Shown here: one piece after another, positions 10,950 through 19,208 of the stretch
Layout of the letters: each line of letters begins with the position of its first letter
How positions within the stretch are numbered: the first letter of the stretch is position 1
Assembly (NCBI RefSeq): GCF_002024165.1
Contig: NZ_MWQN01000001.1
Span: forward strand, 868,001-932,000
Reading direction: 5' to 3'
DNA: 64,000 nt
DNA from: Embleya scabrispora
Lineage (GTDB): Bacteria; Actinomycetota; Actinomycetes; Streptomycetales; Streptomycetaceae
Made by a program: the position numbers and the translations under genes
The notes under the pieces: generated by a model
Told to the model about the DNA's origin: nothing
Seen by the model: the letters and a program-made list of their open reading frames with translations, nothing else
The model's database searches: none

Positions 10950-13570
10950 GTGTGTTCGGCAACCGCGGCAATCGCGGTCCCCGCGGCGACCGCCCCCAGC
11001 GTGGTGGTCGACCCGTCACCACCGGTCGCACCATCGCGGAGTTGATCGGCGCCGCGCCCGACGGCGCCCGCGTCCTGGTCGCTCCCGGCGAGTACCGCGA
11101 GCACGTCGTGCTCGATCGCGGCGTGGTCCTGGTCGCCGAACAGGGGCCCGGCAGCGTGCGCCTGACGGGTGCTCACGACGTCGCGCTGACCGTCTCCGGC
11201 GGGGCCGGCGTCCGGGTCGAGGGGGTGGTCCTGATCGCCGCCGATGCGACCGCCCCGGCCGTGCGGGTCACCGGTGGCGCCGAGGTCGACTTCGACGACT
11301 GCCGCGTCCTGGGCGGGCGGGTGGAGATCGTCGACACCGCCCGGGTCCGGCTGAGCGACTGCCGAATATCGGCCGCCGGAGTGGCCGGGGTGTCGGTGGC
11401 CGACGACGCGCGCCTGTCCATGACGGGTTGTCGGATCTGCGCGGTGGACGGCGCGGGTGTGCTCCTGGCCGGGTCGGCCACGGTGACCCTGGCGGATTCG
11501 GTGGTCACCGAGGCCGCCGTCGGCCTGAACGTGCGCGACACCGCGAGCGTGCAGGCGCGCGGCTGCGCCTTCGTCCGCTGCACGCACAACGCCGTGCTGG
11601 TGGAGAACGAGGCGACGGCCGGCCTGGACGCCTGCCGCTGCACCGACAGCGGCGAGGACGCGGTACTGGTGCGCTGCGTCGCGACGTTGACCATGCGGGG
11701 CAGTGCGGTCGACCGCGCCGGGGCCTCCGGGGTGGCCGCGATCGGGCAGGCCTCGGCGAACGTGCTCGACTGCCAGATCGTCGGTGCCGCGCTCAGCGGC
11801 GCGGTCGCCGACGAGGAGTCCCGCCTCGACCTGGTCGGCGGGCTGATTCGGGCCACCGGCGCCAACGGCGTCTTCGCCCGCGGCTCGGCCCGGGTCGGCC
11901 TGGACGGCGTCGTGATCGCCGACACCGCGTTCACCGCCGTACACCTGGACGAGCACGCGCACGGCGAACTGGCCGCCGTCGTGCTCGGCCCGACCCCCGA
12001 GCACGGCCTGTGCGTCGCGGGCGCGGCGGGCGTCACCGCGACCGGCCTGCTGGTGCGCGCCGCCGAGATGACCGGCATCCACCTCGGCGGCACCGGTACC
12101 GCCCGGGTGCACGCGTCCGCGGCGCACCGCTGCGGGATCGGGCTGCGCGTGGACGAGGGCATCGACGCGGTGGTCGAGGACGCCGGCTTCGCCGCCACCG
12201 GGCGGGCCGGGATCGAGGTGGGACCGGACGCCCGGCCGACGCTGCGCCGGGTCCGGGTCGCCCGCGCCGGTACCGCCGGGGTGGTCGTGCACGAACGCGC
12301 GGCGCCCGTCCTCGAGGACTGCGCGGTCACGGACAGCGCGGGCTCGGCGATGGTGGTGTGGACGGACGCGGCCCCCGTGGTCCGGGCCGGCGCGCTGACC
12401 GGCGCGGGCAAGAACGGGGTGTACCTCAAGGGCGGCGCCGGTGGCGAGTTCACCGACTGTGTGCTGGCCGGCTCGGCGTATCCGGCGGTCTACGTGGCGG
12501 CCGGCGCGGCGCCCGTGCTGCGCGCGTGCACGTTCCGGGACTGCCCGGGCGACGCGACCATCGAGGATCCGGAACAGACCTCGGCGGTGTTCGCCGACTG
12601 TGTGGCCCGCGGGGTCGCCGAGGTCCTGGTGTCCGGCCGGGGCACGGCGCCGCCGGCGGGCCCGAACGGCCTTGCCGAGGGCTCCGGCGCGGCGGACGAC
12701 CCGGCCGAGGCACCGGCGGATCTGGGCACGCTGCTCGCCGAGTTGGAGGAATTGGTCGGATTGGCCCGGGTCAAGCACGATGTCGCCACACTCGTGCAGT
12801 TGATGCAGTTGGTTCGCCGCCGCGAGGAGGCCGGGCTGACCCCGCCGCCGCTGAGTCGACACCTGGTGTTCGCCGGCAATCCGGGTACCGGCAAGACCAC
12901 CGTGGCACGTTTGTACGGGCGGATCCTGGCCGCGCTCGGCATGCTCTCGCGCGGTCACCTGGTGGAGGCCGATCGCGGTGCGCTGGTCGGCGAGTACGTC
13001 GGGCACACCGCACCACGCACGACGGCGATCTTCCGCAAGGCGCTGGGCGGCGTGTTGTTCATCGACGAGGCGTACTCGTTGACGTCGGCGGGCGGCAGCG
13101 ACTTCGGGCAGGAGGCGATCGCGACACTGGTCAAGCTGATGGAGGATCACCGCGACGACATCGTGGTGATCGTCGCCGGCTACCCGGACGAGATGCATCG
13201 CTTCATCGACTCCAACCCCGGTCTGGATTCGCGGTTCAACCGCACCGTGGTGTTCGAGGACTACGCGTCGGCGGATCTGGTGCGCATCGTCGAACACCAG
13301 GCCGCGGCCTACGAGTACACCCTCGACGAATCGGCACGCGCGGGCCTGTTGGCCTACTTCGACTCGGTCCCGCGCGACCGGCGGTTCGGCAACGGGCGTT
13401 CCGCGCGGCAGGCCTTCCAGGAGATGACCGAGCGGCATGCCCGACGCATCTCCGCCATCGCCGAGGTGACCCCCGAGGATCTGGTCTCCCTGCGCGCACC
13501 CGACCTCCCCGATCTCGTTCCGGCCGCCGGCGATCCCGCCCGGGCGGCCGAACCGACTCCGAAAGGCTGA
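10946..13570 (+). CDS. Beta-helix / CbxX-EccA-type AAA+ ATPase fusion, 874 aa
   Basis: Cytoplasmic AAA+ ATPase with an unusual N-terminal half. Residues ~25-590 are ~22-residue right-handed parallel beta-helix repeats (alternating short strands with D-C, G-A-x-G-V and E-D turns). Residues ~600-860 form a CbxX/CfqX-type AAA domain: Walker A GNPGTGKT near residue 645, Walker B VLFIDEAYS near 704, an arginine-finger region LDSRFNR near 762 and a C-terminal lid with GNGRSARQ. This ATPase subfamily includes EccA of ESX systems, where the N-terminus is a TPR domain. GTG start overlaps the previous stop by 4 nt. Probably remodels or releases a substrate of this locus (inference). Confidence 0.85.
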   Translation: MSVFGNRGNRGPRGDRPQRGGRPVTTGRTIAELIGAAPDGARVLVAPGEYREHVVLDRGVVLVAEQGPGSVRLTGAHDVALTVSGGAGVRVEGVVLIAADATAPAVRVTGGAEVDFDDCRVLGGRVEIVDTARVRLSDCRISAAGVAGVSVADDARLSMTGCRICAVDGAGVLLAGSATVTLADSVVTEAAVGLNVRDTASVQARGCAFVRCTHNAVLVENEATAGLDACRCTDSGEDAVLVRCVATLTMRGSAVDRAGASGVAAIGQASANVLDCQIVGAALSGAVADEESRLDLVGGLIRATGANGVFARGSARVGLDGVVIADTAFTAVHLDEHAHGELAAVVLGPTPEHGLCVAGAAGVTATGLLVRAAEMTGIHLGGTGTARVHASAAHRCGIGLRVDEGIDAVVEDAGFAATGRAGIEVGPDARPTLRRVRVARAGTAGVVVHERAAPVLEDCAVTDSAGSAMVVWTDAAPVVRAGALTGAGKNGVYLKGGAGGEFTDCVLAGSAYPAVYVAAGAAPVLRACTFRDCPGDATIEDPEQTSAVFADCVARGVAEVLVSGRGTAPPAGPNGLAEGSGAADDPAEAPADLGTLLAELEELVGLARVKHDVATLVQLMQLVRRREEAGLTPPPLSRHLVFAGNPGTGKTTVARLYGRILAALGMLSRGHLVEADRGALVGEYVGHTAPRTTAIFRKALGGVLFIDEAYSLTSAGGSDFGQEAIATLVKLMEDHRDDIVVIVAGYPDEMHRFIDSNPGLDSRFNRTVVFEDYASADLVRIVEHQAAAYEYTLDESARAGLLAYFDSVPRDRRFGNGRSARQAFQEMTERHARRISAIAEVTPEDLVSLRAPDLPDLVPAAGDPARAAEPTPKG

Positions 13571-13572
13571 AC

Positions 13573-14709
13573 ATGGCCGAACCACCCAACCCGAACGCGG
13601 ATTTCCAGCGCGCGTTCGCCCGCTCGGTGCGCACGCCGATGCGACCGCTGCGGCCCGGCCGCCGGGTCTGGGCCGTGAGCCTGGGTATGCCGGTGCTGGC
13701 CGCGGCCGGGCTGGCGGCGGCGACCGTCGTCTCCGCGATCGACCTCGGCGGCGACGACGGCGCTCGGCGCAAGCCGGTGGCGCAGGCCGCGCCCATGCAG
13801 GACAAGCCCGTGGAGGTGCTGCCGAGCGGCGGCTCGACGGCGCCGCAGAGCGGTCCGAGCGCCGGGAGCGGCACCGGCGACCCGGCCGGCGCCCCCGGCC
13901 CCACGGGCGCGGGCACGCCCGGCGGCGGTTCGGCGTACCCGCCGGGCTATCCGTACCCGAACGGCGGCTCCTCCGGCGGGGGCGCGTCGGGTGGCGGCGG
14001 GTCGGCGGCGGGCGGCTCGACCGGCACGTTCGGCGGCGGCGGGTCGACGCCCGACGCGCGGAACCCGGCCACGGGTTCGCCCGGCGGCGGGGGCGGCACG
14101 GCGCCCACGCCCGGTGGCGGCAGCCCGGGCGGATCCGGCAACAAGCCGGCCCCTCCGCCGGTGCAGCCCGATTCGTTGGCCCCGAAGCAGACCTTCCTGG
14201 GCACCTCGGGCTACGGTTGCGCGAACAACGGCGCGAGCGGTTTCGCCGAGGTCGGCCGCTACGGCGACGGCTCCAAGGGCTGGTACACCGTGGGCAGCGG
14301 CGGGTGGAACAGGGACGGCTGCAACGGGAAGTTCGACGCGGTCCCGATGTCCGGGGACAAGAACAAGGACGACGCCAGCGCGCGCGTGTTGTGGTGGTTC
14401 GACGTCGGCAGCGCCTCCAAGCGCTGCCAGTTGAGCGTGTACGTGCCCTCGGGCAACGGCCGAGACGTGGGCGGAAACCCGGCGCAGTACTACGTGCTGC
14501 GCTCGCGCGACGACGACAAGACCGGTGCCTGGTACGCCCAGTTCCAGGTCAACCAGGTGGCCAACAAGGGCCGTTGGGTGAGCGCGGGGACCTTCCCGGT
14601 GGCCAACGGCAAGGTCGCGGTGAAGCTGGTCACGCGCGGCGTCGACTGGGGCGGCACCGCCGGTGCGCACCTGGCGGCCGGCCAGGTCCAGGCGAGCTGC
14701 ACGGGCTGA
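13573..14709 (+). CDS. Membrane-tethered protein with Gly/Ser/Pro stalk and cysteine-containing C-terminal domain, 378 aa
   Basis: Starts 2 nt after the AAA gene stop with AAGG upstream, so it is part of the same operon. Residues 1-32 are cytosolic and Arg-rich, ~33-52 form one TM helix (VSLGMPVLAAAGLAAATVVS), ~75-195 are a low-complexity Gly/Ser/Pro/Thr stalk, and ~200-378 a globular, Trp/Tyr-rich beta domain. The positive-inside rule puts the C-terminus outside the membrane. The globular domain has four Cys (GYGC, DGC, KRC, ASC), which suits two disulfides. Its pattern (WWFDV, QLSVYVP, AQYYVLRS) resembles golvesin C-terminal/carbohydrate-binding-like folds, but this is only a visual impression. 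Likely a surface component of the type VII locus. Confidence 0.72.
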   Translation: MAEPPNPNADFQRAFARSVRTPMRPLRPGRRVWAVSLGMPVLAAAGLAAATVVSAIDLGGDDGARRKPVAQAAPMQDKPVEVLPSGGSTAPQSGPSAGSGTGDPAGAPGPTGAGTPGGGSAYPPGYPYPNGGSSGGGASGGGGSAAGGSTGTFGGGGSTPDARNPATGSPGGGGGTAPTPGGGSPGGSGNKPAPPPVQPDSLAPKQTFLGTSGYGCANNGASGFAEVGRYGDGSKGWYTVGSGGWNRDGCNGKFDAVPMSGDKNKDDASARVLWWFDVGSASKRCQLSVYVPSGNGRDVGGNPAQYYVLRSRDDDKTGAWYAQFQVNQVANKGRWVSAGTFPVANGKVAVKLVTRGVDWGGTAGAHLAAGQVQASCTG

Positions 14710-14746
14710 CTCGAAGACGCGGCCGGGCGCCCGGCCGGAAACGACG

Positions 14747-14783
14747 ATGTCCGTGCTCGATCCCCACGATCGGGCACGGACAT
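14747..14783. terminator. Strong hairpin terminator between convergent loci
   Basis: 16-bp stem (14747-14762 with 14768-14783) containing one G.U-type pair and a 5-nt CCCAC loop, in the 101-bp gap between the end of the type VII operon and the leftward sugar transferase. A separate perfect 16-bp GC palindrome lies at 14721-14736. Separates the secretion and polysaccharide loci. Confidence 0.75.
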
Positions 14784-14810
14784 GCGTGCGTCTCGGTGCT
14801 GTCTCGGCCG

Positions 14811-15584
14811 TCAGGACACCTCTTCGGCCAGCGAGTCCCCCGCGTGCCGCTGCGGGGGCAGCAGACGGGTCGGGTCCACCGGCGAGTGGGTGATCGGCCC
14901 GCTCCAGACGATGGGTCTGGGCAGCGGGAACGTGTCGGTGTGCGGGGTCCGCACCGGCACGGGGCGCGGCTGGTGGCCCGCCTGGGCCGAGGTGCCGGTC
15001 TCGGCCGAGGCCGGCACCGGGAAGCCCGGATTGACCCCGCCGGCGGCGGTGATCCCGGACGGGCGCAGCAGTACCCCGACGGTGCGCCACAGGATCACCA
15101 GGTCGACCCGCGCGCCGCGGTTGCGCACGTACCACAGGTCGTACTCGATCCGCACCGGCCAACTGAGCGCGTTGCGGCCCTGGACCTGCGCCCAGCCGGT
15201 CAGCCCGGGGCGCACGTCCAGTCGGCCGCGCTGGCGCGGGCTGTAGTGCACGACCTGGCTCGGCAGCGTCGGCCGGGGTCCGATGATGCCCATGTCCCCG
15301 CGCAACACGTTGATCAATTGGGGCAGTTCGTCCAGGCTGGTGGTGCGCAGGAGTTGCCCGAGCCGGGTGATCCGGGTCGCGTCGGGTTCGTCCGGATATC
15401 GCGGGTCGAGCATGGTGCGGAACTTCAGGATCTCGAAGTCGCGGCCGTGCAGGCCGCTTCGGGTCTGACGGAACAACGCGGGTCCACCCATGGTCGCGCG
15501 GATCATCACGTGGATCGCGAGCAGAACCGGTCCCAGTAGAACCAGTGCCACCGCGGCCACGGTGATGTCGAACAGTCGTCGCAT
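14811..15584 (-). CDS. Undecaprenyl-phosphate sugar phosphotransferase (priming transferase), 257 aa
   Basis: Bacterial sugar transferase family (PglC/WcaJ C-terminal type). Transfers a sugar-1-phosphate from a nucleotide sugar to undecaprenyl phosphate at the inner membrane, the first step of repeat-unit assembly. Visible signature: an N-terminal hydrophobic helix (ITVAAVALVLLGPVLL), then KFRTM, the DELPQLINVLRGDM-IGPRP block with the catalytic Asp-Glu pair, and RPGLTGWAQVQGRN. The length is that of the short, single-helix class. A ~60-residue hydrophilic tail follows the core. Last gene of a five-gene leftward operon starting at 20935. Good ribosome site (GGGAGGGG) before ATG. Confidence 0.93.
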   Translation of the reverse strand: MRRLFDITVAAVALVLLGPVLLAIHVMIRATMGGPALFRQTRSGLHGRDFEILKFRTMLDPRYPDEPDATRITRLGQLLRTTSLDELPQLINVLRGDMGIIGPRPTLPSQVVHYSPRQRGRLDVRPGLTGWAQVQGRNALSWPVRIEYDLWYVRNRGARVDLVILWRTVGVLLRPSGITAAGGVNPGFPVPASAETGTSAQAGHQPRPVPVRTPHTDTFPLPRPIVWSGPITHSPVDPTRLLPPQRHAGDSLAEEVS

Positions 15585-15674
15585 GCCATGCCCCTCCCCT
15601 GGTGTGGCGTTGGATTGTGGTGTGCTGCGGGCGCCGGTGGCGTCTCCCTCACCGGCCGGCGCCTTGTGTGTGCC

Positions 15675-16832
15675 TCACGTCCAGCCCAGGCCGCGGCGCG
15701 CGGCCACGGCCCGGTAGGTGTCGATCGAGACGCGGGCCACGCGCCGTTGGTCGAACTCGGCCAGCGCGCGGGTCCGGGCCGCGGCGCCGAGTGCGGCGCG
15801 CAGGTCCGGTTCGCTGATCAGGCGGTCCATCGCGGCGGCCAGGGAGTGGGACTCCCCGGCCGGCGCGAGCAACACGTGTTCGCCGTGGGTGCCGATCTCG
15901 CGGCAGCCTCGGATGTCGCTGAGCACCATGGGCAGCGCGCACGAGGCGGCTTCCATGGCGGATCGTGAGAAGCCCTCGCGGTGCGAGGGCAGGACGAAGA
16001 CGTCGAGCGCGTTGTAGACGGCCGGCATGTCGGCGCGCGCGCCGACGAATTCGACGGGCGAGTCGTGCGCGGCCCGAGCGATCGCGTCGGGCTTGTCCGG
16101 GTCCTCGGGTCCGATCCAGACGAATCGGGCCTTGCCCGCGAGCAGTCCGGCTGCTTCCACGTATTCGAGGATGCCCTTCTCCGCGACCTGCCGCCCGACT
16201 CCGCCGACGAGCAGTTCGTCTTCGGCCACCCCGAGTTCGGCGCGGATCGTGGCGCGGGCGGCGGGATCGGGGCAAAAGCGGGTGAGGTCGGTGCCGTTGC
16301 CGACCACGCGCGAGCGCCATCCCGGCACGGCCCGGCGCAGCGTGGCGTGGTCGGTGGCGTTCTGGTACAGCTCGGCGTGCGAGGCGCGGGCGGCCAGGCT
16401 CTCGGTGCCCAGGACGAACGCGCGCCGGGCCCACGGATCGCCGGGGCGGATCCACAAGCCGTGGCAGGTGTTGACCACGACGGGCACCCCGGCGGCGCGG
16501 CCGAGCAGGCGGCCGAGCACGCCGGTCTTGGGGTTGTGGGTGTGCAGCACGTCCAGGCGCAATCGCCGCAGGGCGCAAACGAGTTCGCCGGCCGCGGCGG
16601 CGTCGCGGCGCGGATTCCAGGCGCGGGTGAGCGAGTTCAGCGGGACGTGGGTGACGCCCAGCGCCTCGATCCCGGGCACGTAGGGGCCGGCCGCGCTGAT
16701 CCCGAAGGTCTCGAAGCCGGCGGCGACGTCCTCTTCCAGTTCGGTGCGCAGCAGCAGCGCCAGGCTCATGTCGACGGTGGTCAGGTGGGCGATCCGCAGC
16801 GGACGCCCGCCCGGTCCGCGTGGCTCACGCAT
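15675..16832 (-). CDS. GT4-type glycosyltransferase, 385 aa
   Basis: Retaining GT-B glycosyltransferase that adds a sugar to the lipid-linked polysaccharide precursor on the cytoplasmic side. N-terminal domain carries DVLHTHNPKTG; C-terminal donor-binding domain has VGGVGRQVAEKG, NALDVFVLPSHREGF and the E-x7-E-like block REGFSRSAMEA. Start chosen at ATG 16832, overlapping the deacetylase stop by 8 nt, because upstream in-frame sequence is low-complexity antisense of that gene. Donor and acceptor cannot be read from the sequence. Confidence 0.88.
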   Translation of the reverse strand: MREPRGPGGRPLRIAHLTTVDMSLALLLRTELEEDVAAGFETFGISAAGPYVPGIEALGVTHVPLNSLTRAWNPRRDAAAAGELVCALRRLRLDVLHTHNPKTGVLGRLLGRAAGVPVVVNTCHGLWIRPGDPWARRAFVLGTESLAARASHAELYQNATDHATLRRAVPGWRSRVVGNGTDLTRFCPDPAARATIRAELGVAEDELLVGGVGRQVAEKGILEYVEAAGLLAGKARFVWIGPEDPDKPDAIARAAHDSPVEFVGARADMPAVYNALDVFVLPSHREGFSRSAMEAASCALPMVLSDIRGCREIGTHGEHVLLAPAGESHSLAAAMDRLISEPDLRAALGAAARTRALAEFDQRRVARVSIDTYRAVAARRGLGWT

Positions 16833-17640
16833 GCGCACCGGCCTTCTTGCCGAGGCCGACCACCGCCGCGTAGGCGCGTTCCTGGCCGAGTCGGCCGCCG
16901 AGCTTGGCCCGGAAGAACGCGGGCGGGTCGGTGCGTCGGACCGGGACCCGGCGCAGCCGGATGGGATCGCAGCCGGGCCGGTTGCGGCCGAGCACACCGG
17001 TGGCGGCGCTGCGGAACCGGCAGCGCAGCGCGTGCTCCATGTCCGGCACGGCGACGCCCCAGGTGTAGGCGAAGTGCGCGGGGCGGCGGCCGAGTCGGCG
17101 TTCGATGTCGTCGGAGGCGTCGTCGAGTTCGGTCGCGGTGAGCGCTTCGGGACGGGCGTGGCTGCGGGTGTGGTTGCCAATCGTGGCCAGCCCCGAGTCG
17201 GCCAGTTCGGCCACCTGGTCCCAGGTCAGCGCGGCGGATCCGCCGCTGGTGCCGGTGGAGCCCTCCCAGCGCATCTCGGCGTCGATGCAGCCGGTCGCCA
17301 GGTAGAGGGTGAACGGCAGTTTGCGGGCCCGCAGTTCGGGCCAGGCGTTGGCGTACACGTCGGCGAAGCCGTCGTCGAAGGTGAGCACGATCGACGGAGT
17401 GGGGTCGCCGGCCGCGAGGCGGTCCACGGCGGTGTCCAGGGAGACCACGTGTCGGGCGGGCAGCAGGTCGAGTTGGGTGCGGAACGCGTCCGCGGGCAGG
17501 TCGAGTTCGTCCCGGGTACCGCCGCCGACGCGGTGGTAGATCAGCAGGGTCGCGCCGGGTGCGGGGTCGCGGGCGAGGGCGGTGGCGGCCAGGCCGCGCT
17601 TGAGCGTGGTGCGCACGCGGTCGCCGCTGATGGCGGTCAT
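16825..17640 (-). CDS. Polysaccharide deacetylase (NodB domain), 271 aa
   Basis: Carbohydrate esterase 4 family; removes N- or O-acetyl groups from polysaccharide. Motif 1 TFDDGFADVY (~86-95, catalytic Asp plus metal Asp) and the metal His pair in TIGNHTRSH (~153-161) are intact. No clear signal peptide, so it may act on the lipid-linked precursor inside the cell. ATG overlaps the upstream acyltransferase stop by 4 nt (ATGA). Pairs with acyltransferases in the same operon, suggesting acyl trimming or exchange. Confidence 0.9.
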   Translation of the reverse strand: MTAISGDRVRTTLKRGLAATALARDPAPGATLLIYHRVGGGTRDELDLPADAFRTQLDLLPARHVVSLDTAVDRLAAGDPTPSIVLTFDDGFADVYANAWPELRARKLPFTLYLATGCIDAEMRWEGSTGTSGGSAALTWDQVAELADSGLATIGNHTRSHARPEALTATELDDASDDIERRLGRRPAHFAYTWGVAVPDMEHALRCRFRSAATGVLGRNRPGCDPIRLRRVPVRRTDPPAFFRAKLGGRLGQERAYAAVVGLGKKAGAHA

Positions 17641-19208
17641 CGGGGGGTGCCCTTCGAGGTGAGGCGGGTCGGGCCGGTGCGGGCGACCGGCCACGGAACC
17701 GGTTCCGGTTCGCGGCGCAGGGGGGTTCCGGGGGTTCCGGCGGGGTCGGGCAGGTACAGGCGCAGCGTCTCGCCCAGGGCCGTGGCCACGCTGCGTGCGG
17801 CTTCGTGCGGTGGCCGGTCGCGCGGCAGGGTGCGGTCGGTGCCGAGGGCGGCGACGGTGTGCACGGTCCGGTCCGGGCCCAGGTGTACGAGGGTGTGCGG
17901 TTCCTCGCCGACCAGCCACCAGGTCTCGCCGCGGGCGCGGCCGGCGTCGACCGTGTCGGTGCCCCGGTAGCCGCAGGCGAGTGCGATCGCGCGGTGGTCG
18001 GCGAGGCCGGCCTCGTGTACCGGGTCGGGTTTGTCGCCGCGCTCGTGGGGATTGATGGCGGGTGGGATCACCGTCTCGGCGACCGGGGTCGGCTCGACCG
18101 GGGCGGCCTTGGCGCGGCGCGCCCGCAGGTGCTGCTCGACCGACATCCGGGTGGCCCGGGCGAAGCCGCGGGTGGGCAGGGTGACGGCGAGCAGGCGTCG
18201 GTCGCGGACCGCCTCGACGTCCCACAGGGCGGGGCGTTCGGGGGCGAGTCGCATTTTCTGCGGGGTGCGGGTGGGCATCAGGTCGACCAGGCGCGGCTCG
18301 GAACCGGCGGGCCACGGTTCGGCCAGGACGAGTTCCTGGGCCTGCCACTGCACCACGGTGCCGATGCCCAGGGCGGCGAATCGTTCGTCGTAGGCGGTGG
18401 AGTGCCAGGTGGCCACGTCGCCGAGGCGGAACCACAGGTGCATCGCGGCGGGCACGCCGTCCACGCGCAGGATGTACAGCCGGGCCCAGTCGTGTCGCGC
18501 GGCGCGGGCGATCAGGTCGCGCCGCGCGTCGGCGGCGGCGGGCTGGAGTGGGCCCTTCCAGCTTCGGGCGAACAGGTCGGTGTAGACGGCGAAGCCGGCG
18601 TCGAAGTCGGATTCGCGGGTGCCGGGGCCGCCGATCCGGTCGACGGTGAGGTCCCACTGTGCGCGGACCCGGGTGGCGAAGCGGTGCGCGTAGCGGTCGA
18701 AGCCGCGGAAGCGGGCCCGGTGGCCGGCCCAGCCGCCCTCGACCCCGGCGAGCATGTCGCAGGCCTTCTCGCGGGCGTCGACGGTGTAGCCGCAGGCGCG
18801 CAGCCCGGCGATCAGGCGGTGCGTCTCGGGGTCTCGGCTGGGCATGCGGTGCAGGCGCAGTTCGCGCACGCCGGTGCGGGCGAGGGCGTCGGCGATCGAG
18901 TCGGCGCCGTGCGGCTCGTCGGGGTGCACCACCACGTGGCTGCGGGGGCGGCGGTGTGCGGAGAAGACGCCCCAGCGGTCGGGACCGATCCGCTCCAGCG
19001 GGAGCAGCGCGCGCGGTTGGTCGGCGTCGTCGAGTACGGAGACCACGCGGATGTCGTCCGGCGGATCGTGGTGGCCGTGCAGGGTGGAGGCGAACCACGC
19101 GTGTGTGTCGAACGGGTCGGCGTGTACGCCGCGCGCGGCGACCAGGCGGTCCCAGGAGGCGGCGAAGGCGCCGTCGATCTCCAGGGGGTGCATCGGGCGG
19201 GCCCGCAT
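17637..19208 (-). CDS. GNAT/BioF2-like acyltransferase with C-terminal extension, 523 aa
   Basis: Residues ~1-350 match the FemAB/BioF2-type GNAT fold found in polysaccharide loci: RELRLHRMPSRD, the FARSWKG turn, and a late block with WQAQELVLAEPW and LVDLMPTRTPQKMRLA. The last ~150 residues form an additional region with no family I recognise. Paralogue of the gene immediately upstream (same RELxLHRxPSRDPxTH and SWKGxL blocks). The start ATG overlaps the upstream stop (TGATG); MHPLEIDG five codons later is an alternative. Probably acylates an amino sugar or transfers an aminoacyl group; the substrate is unknown. Confidence 0.78.
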   Translation of the reverse strand: MRARPMHPLEIDGAFAASWDRLVAARGVHADPFDTHAWFASTLHGHHDPPDDIRVVSVLDDADQPRALLPLERIGPDRWGVFSAHRRPRSHVVVHPDEPHGADSIADALARTGVRELRLHRMPSRDPETHRLIAGLRACGYTVDAREKACDMLAGVEGGWAGHRARFRGFDRYAHRFATRVRAQWDLTVDRIGGPGTRESDFDAGFAVYTDLFARSWKGPLQPAAADARRDLIARAARHDWARLYILRVDGVPAAMHLWFRLGDVATWHSTAYDERFAALGIGTVVQWQAQELVLAEPWPAGSEPRLVDLMPTRTPQKMRLAPERPALWDVEAVRDRRLLAVTLPTRGFARATRMSVEQHLRARRAKAAPVEPTPVAETVIPPAINPHERGDKPDPVHEAGLADHRAIALACGYRGTDTVDAGRARGETWWLVGEEPHTLVHLGPDRTVHTVAALGTDRTLPRDRPPHEAARSVATALGETLRLYLPDPAGTPGTPLRREPEPVPWPVARTGPTRLTSKGTPR

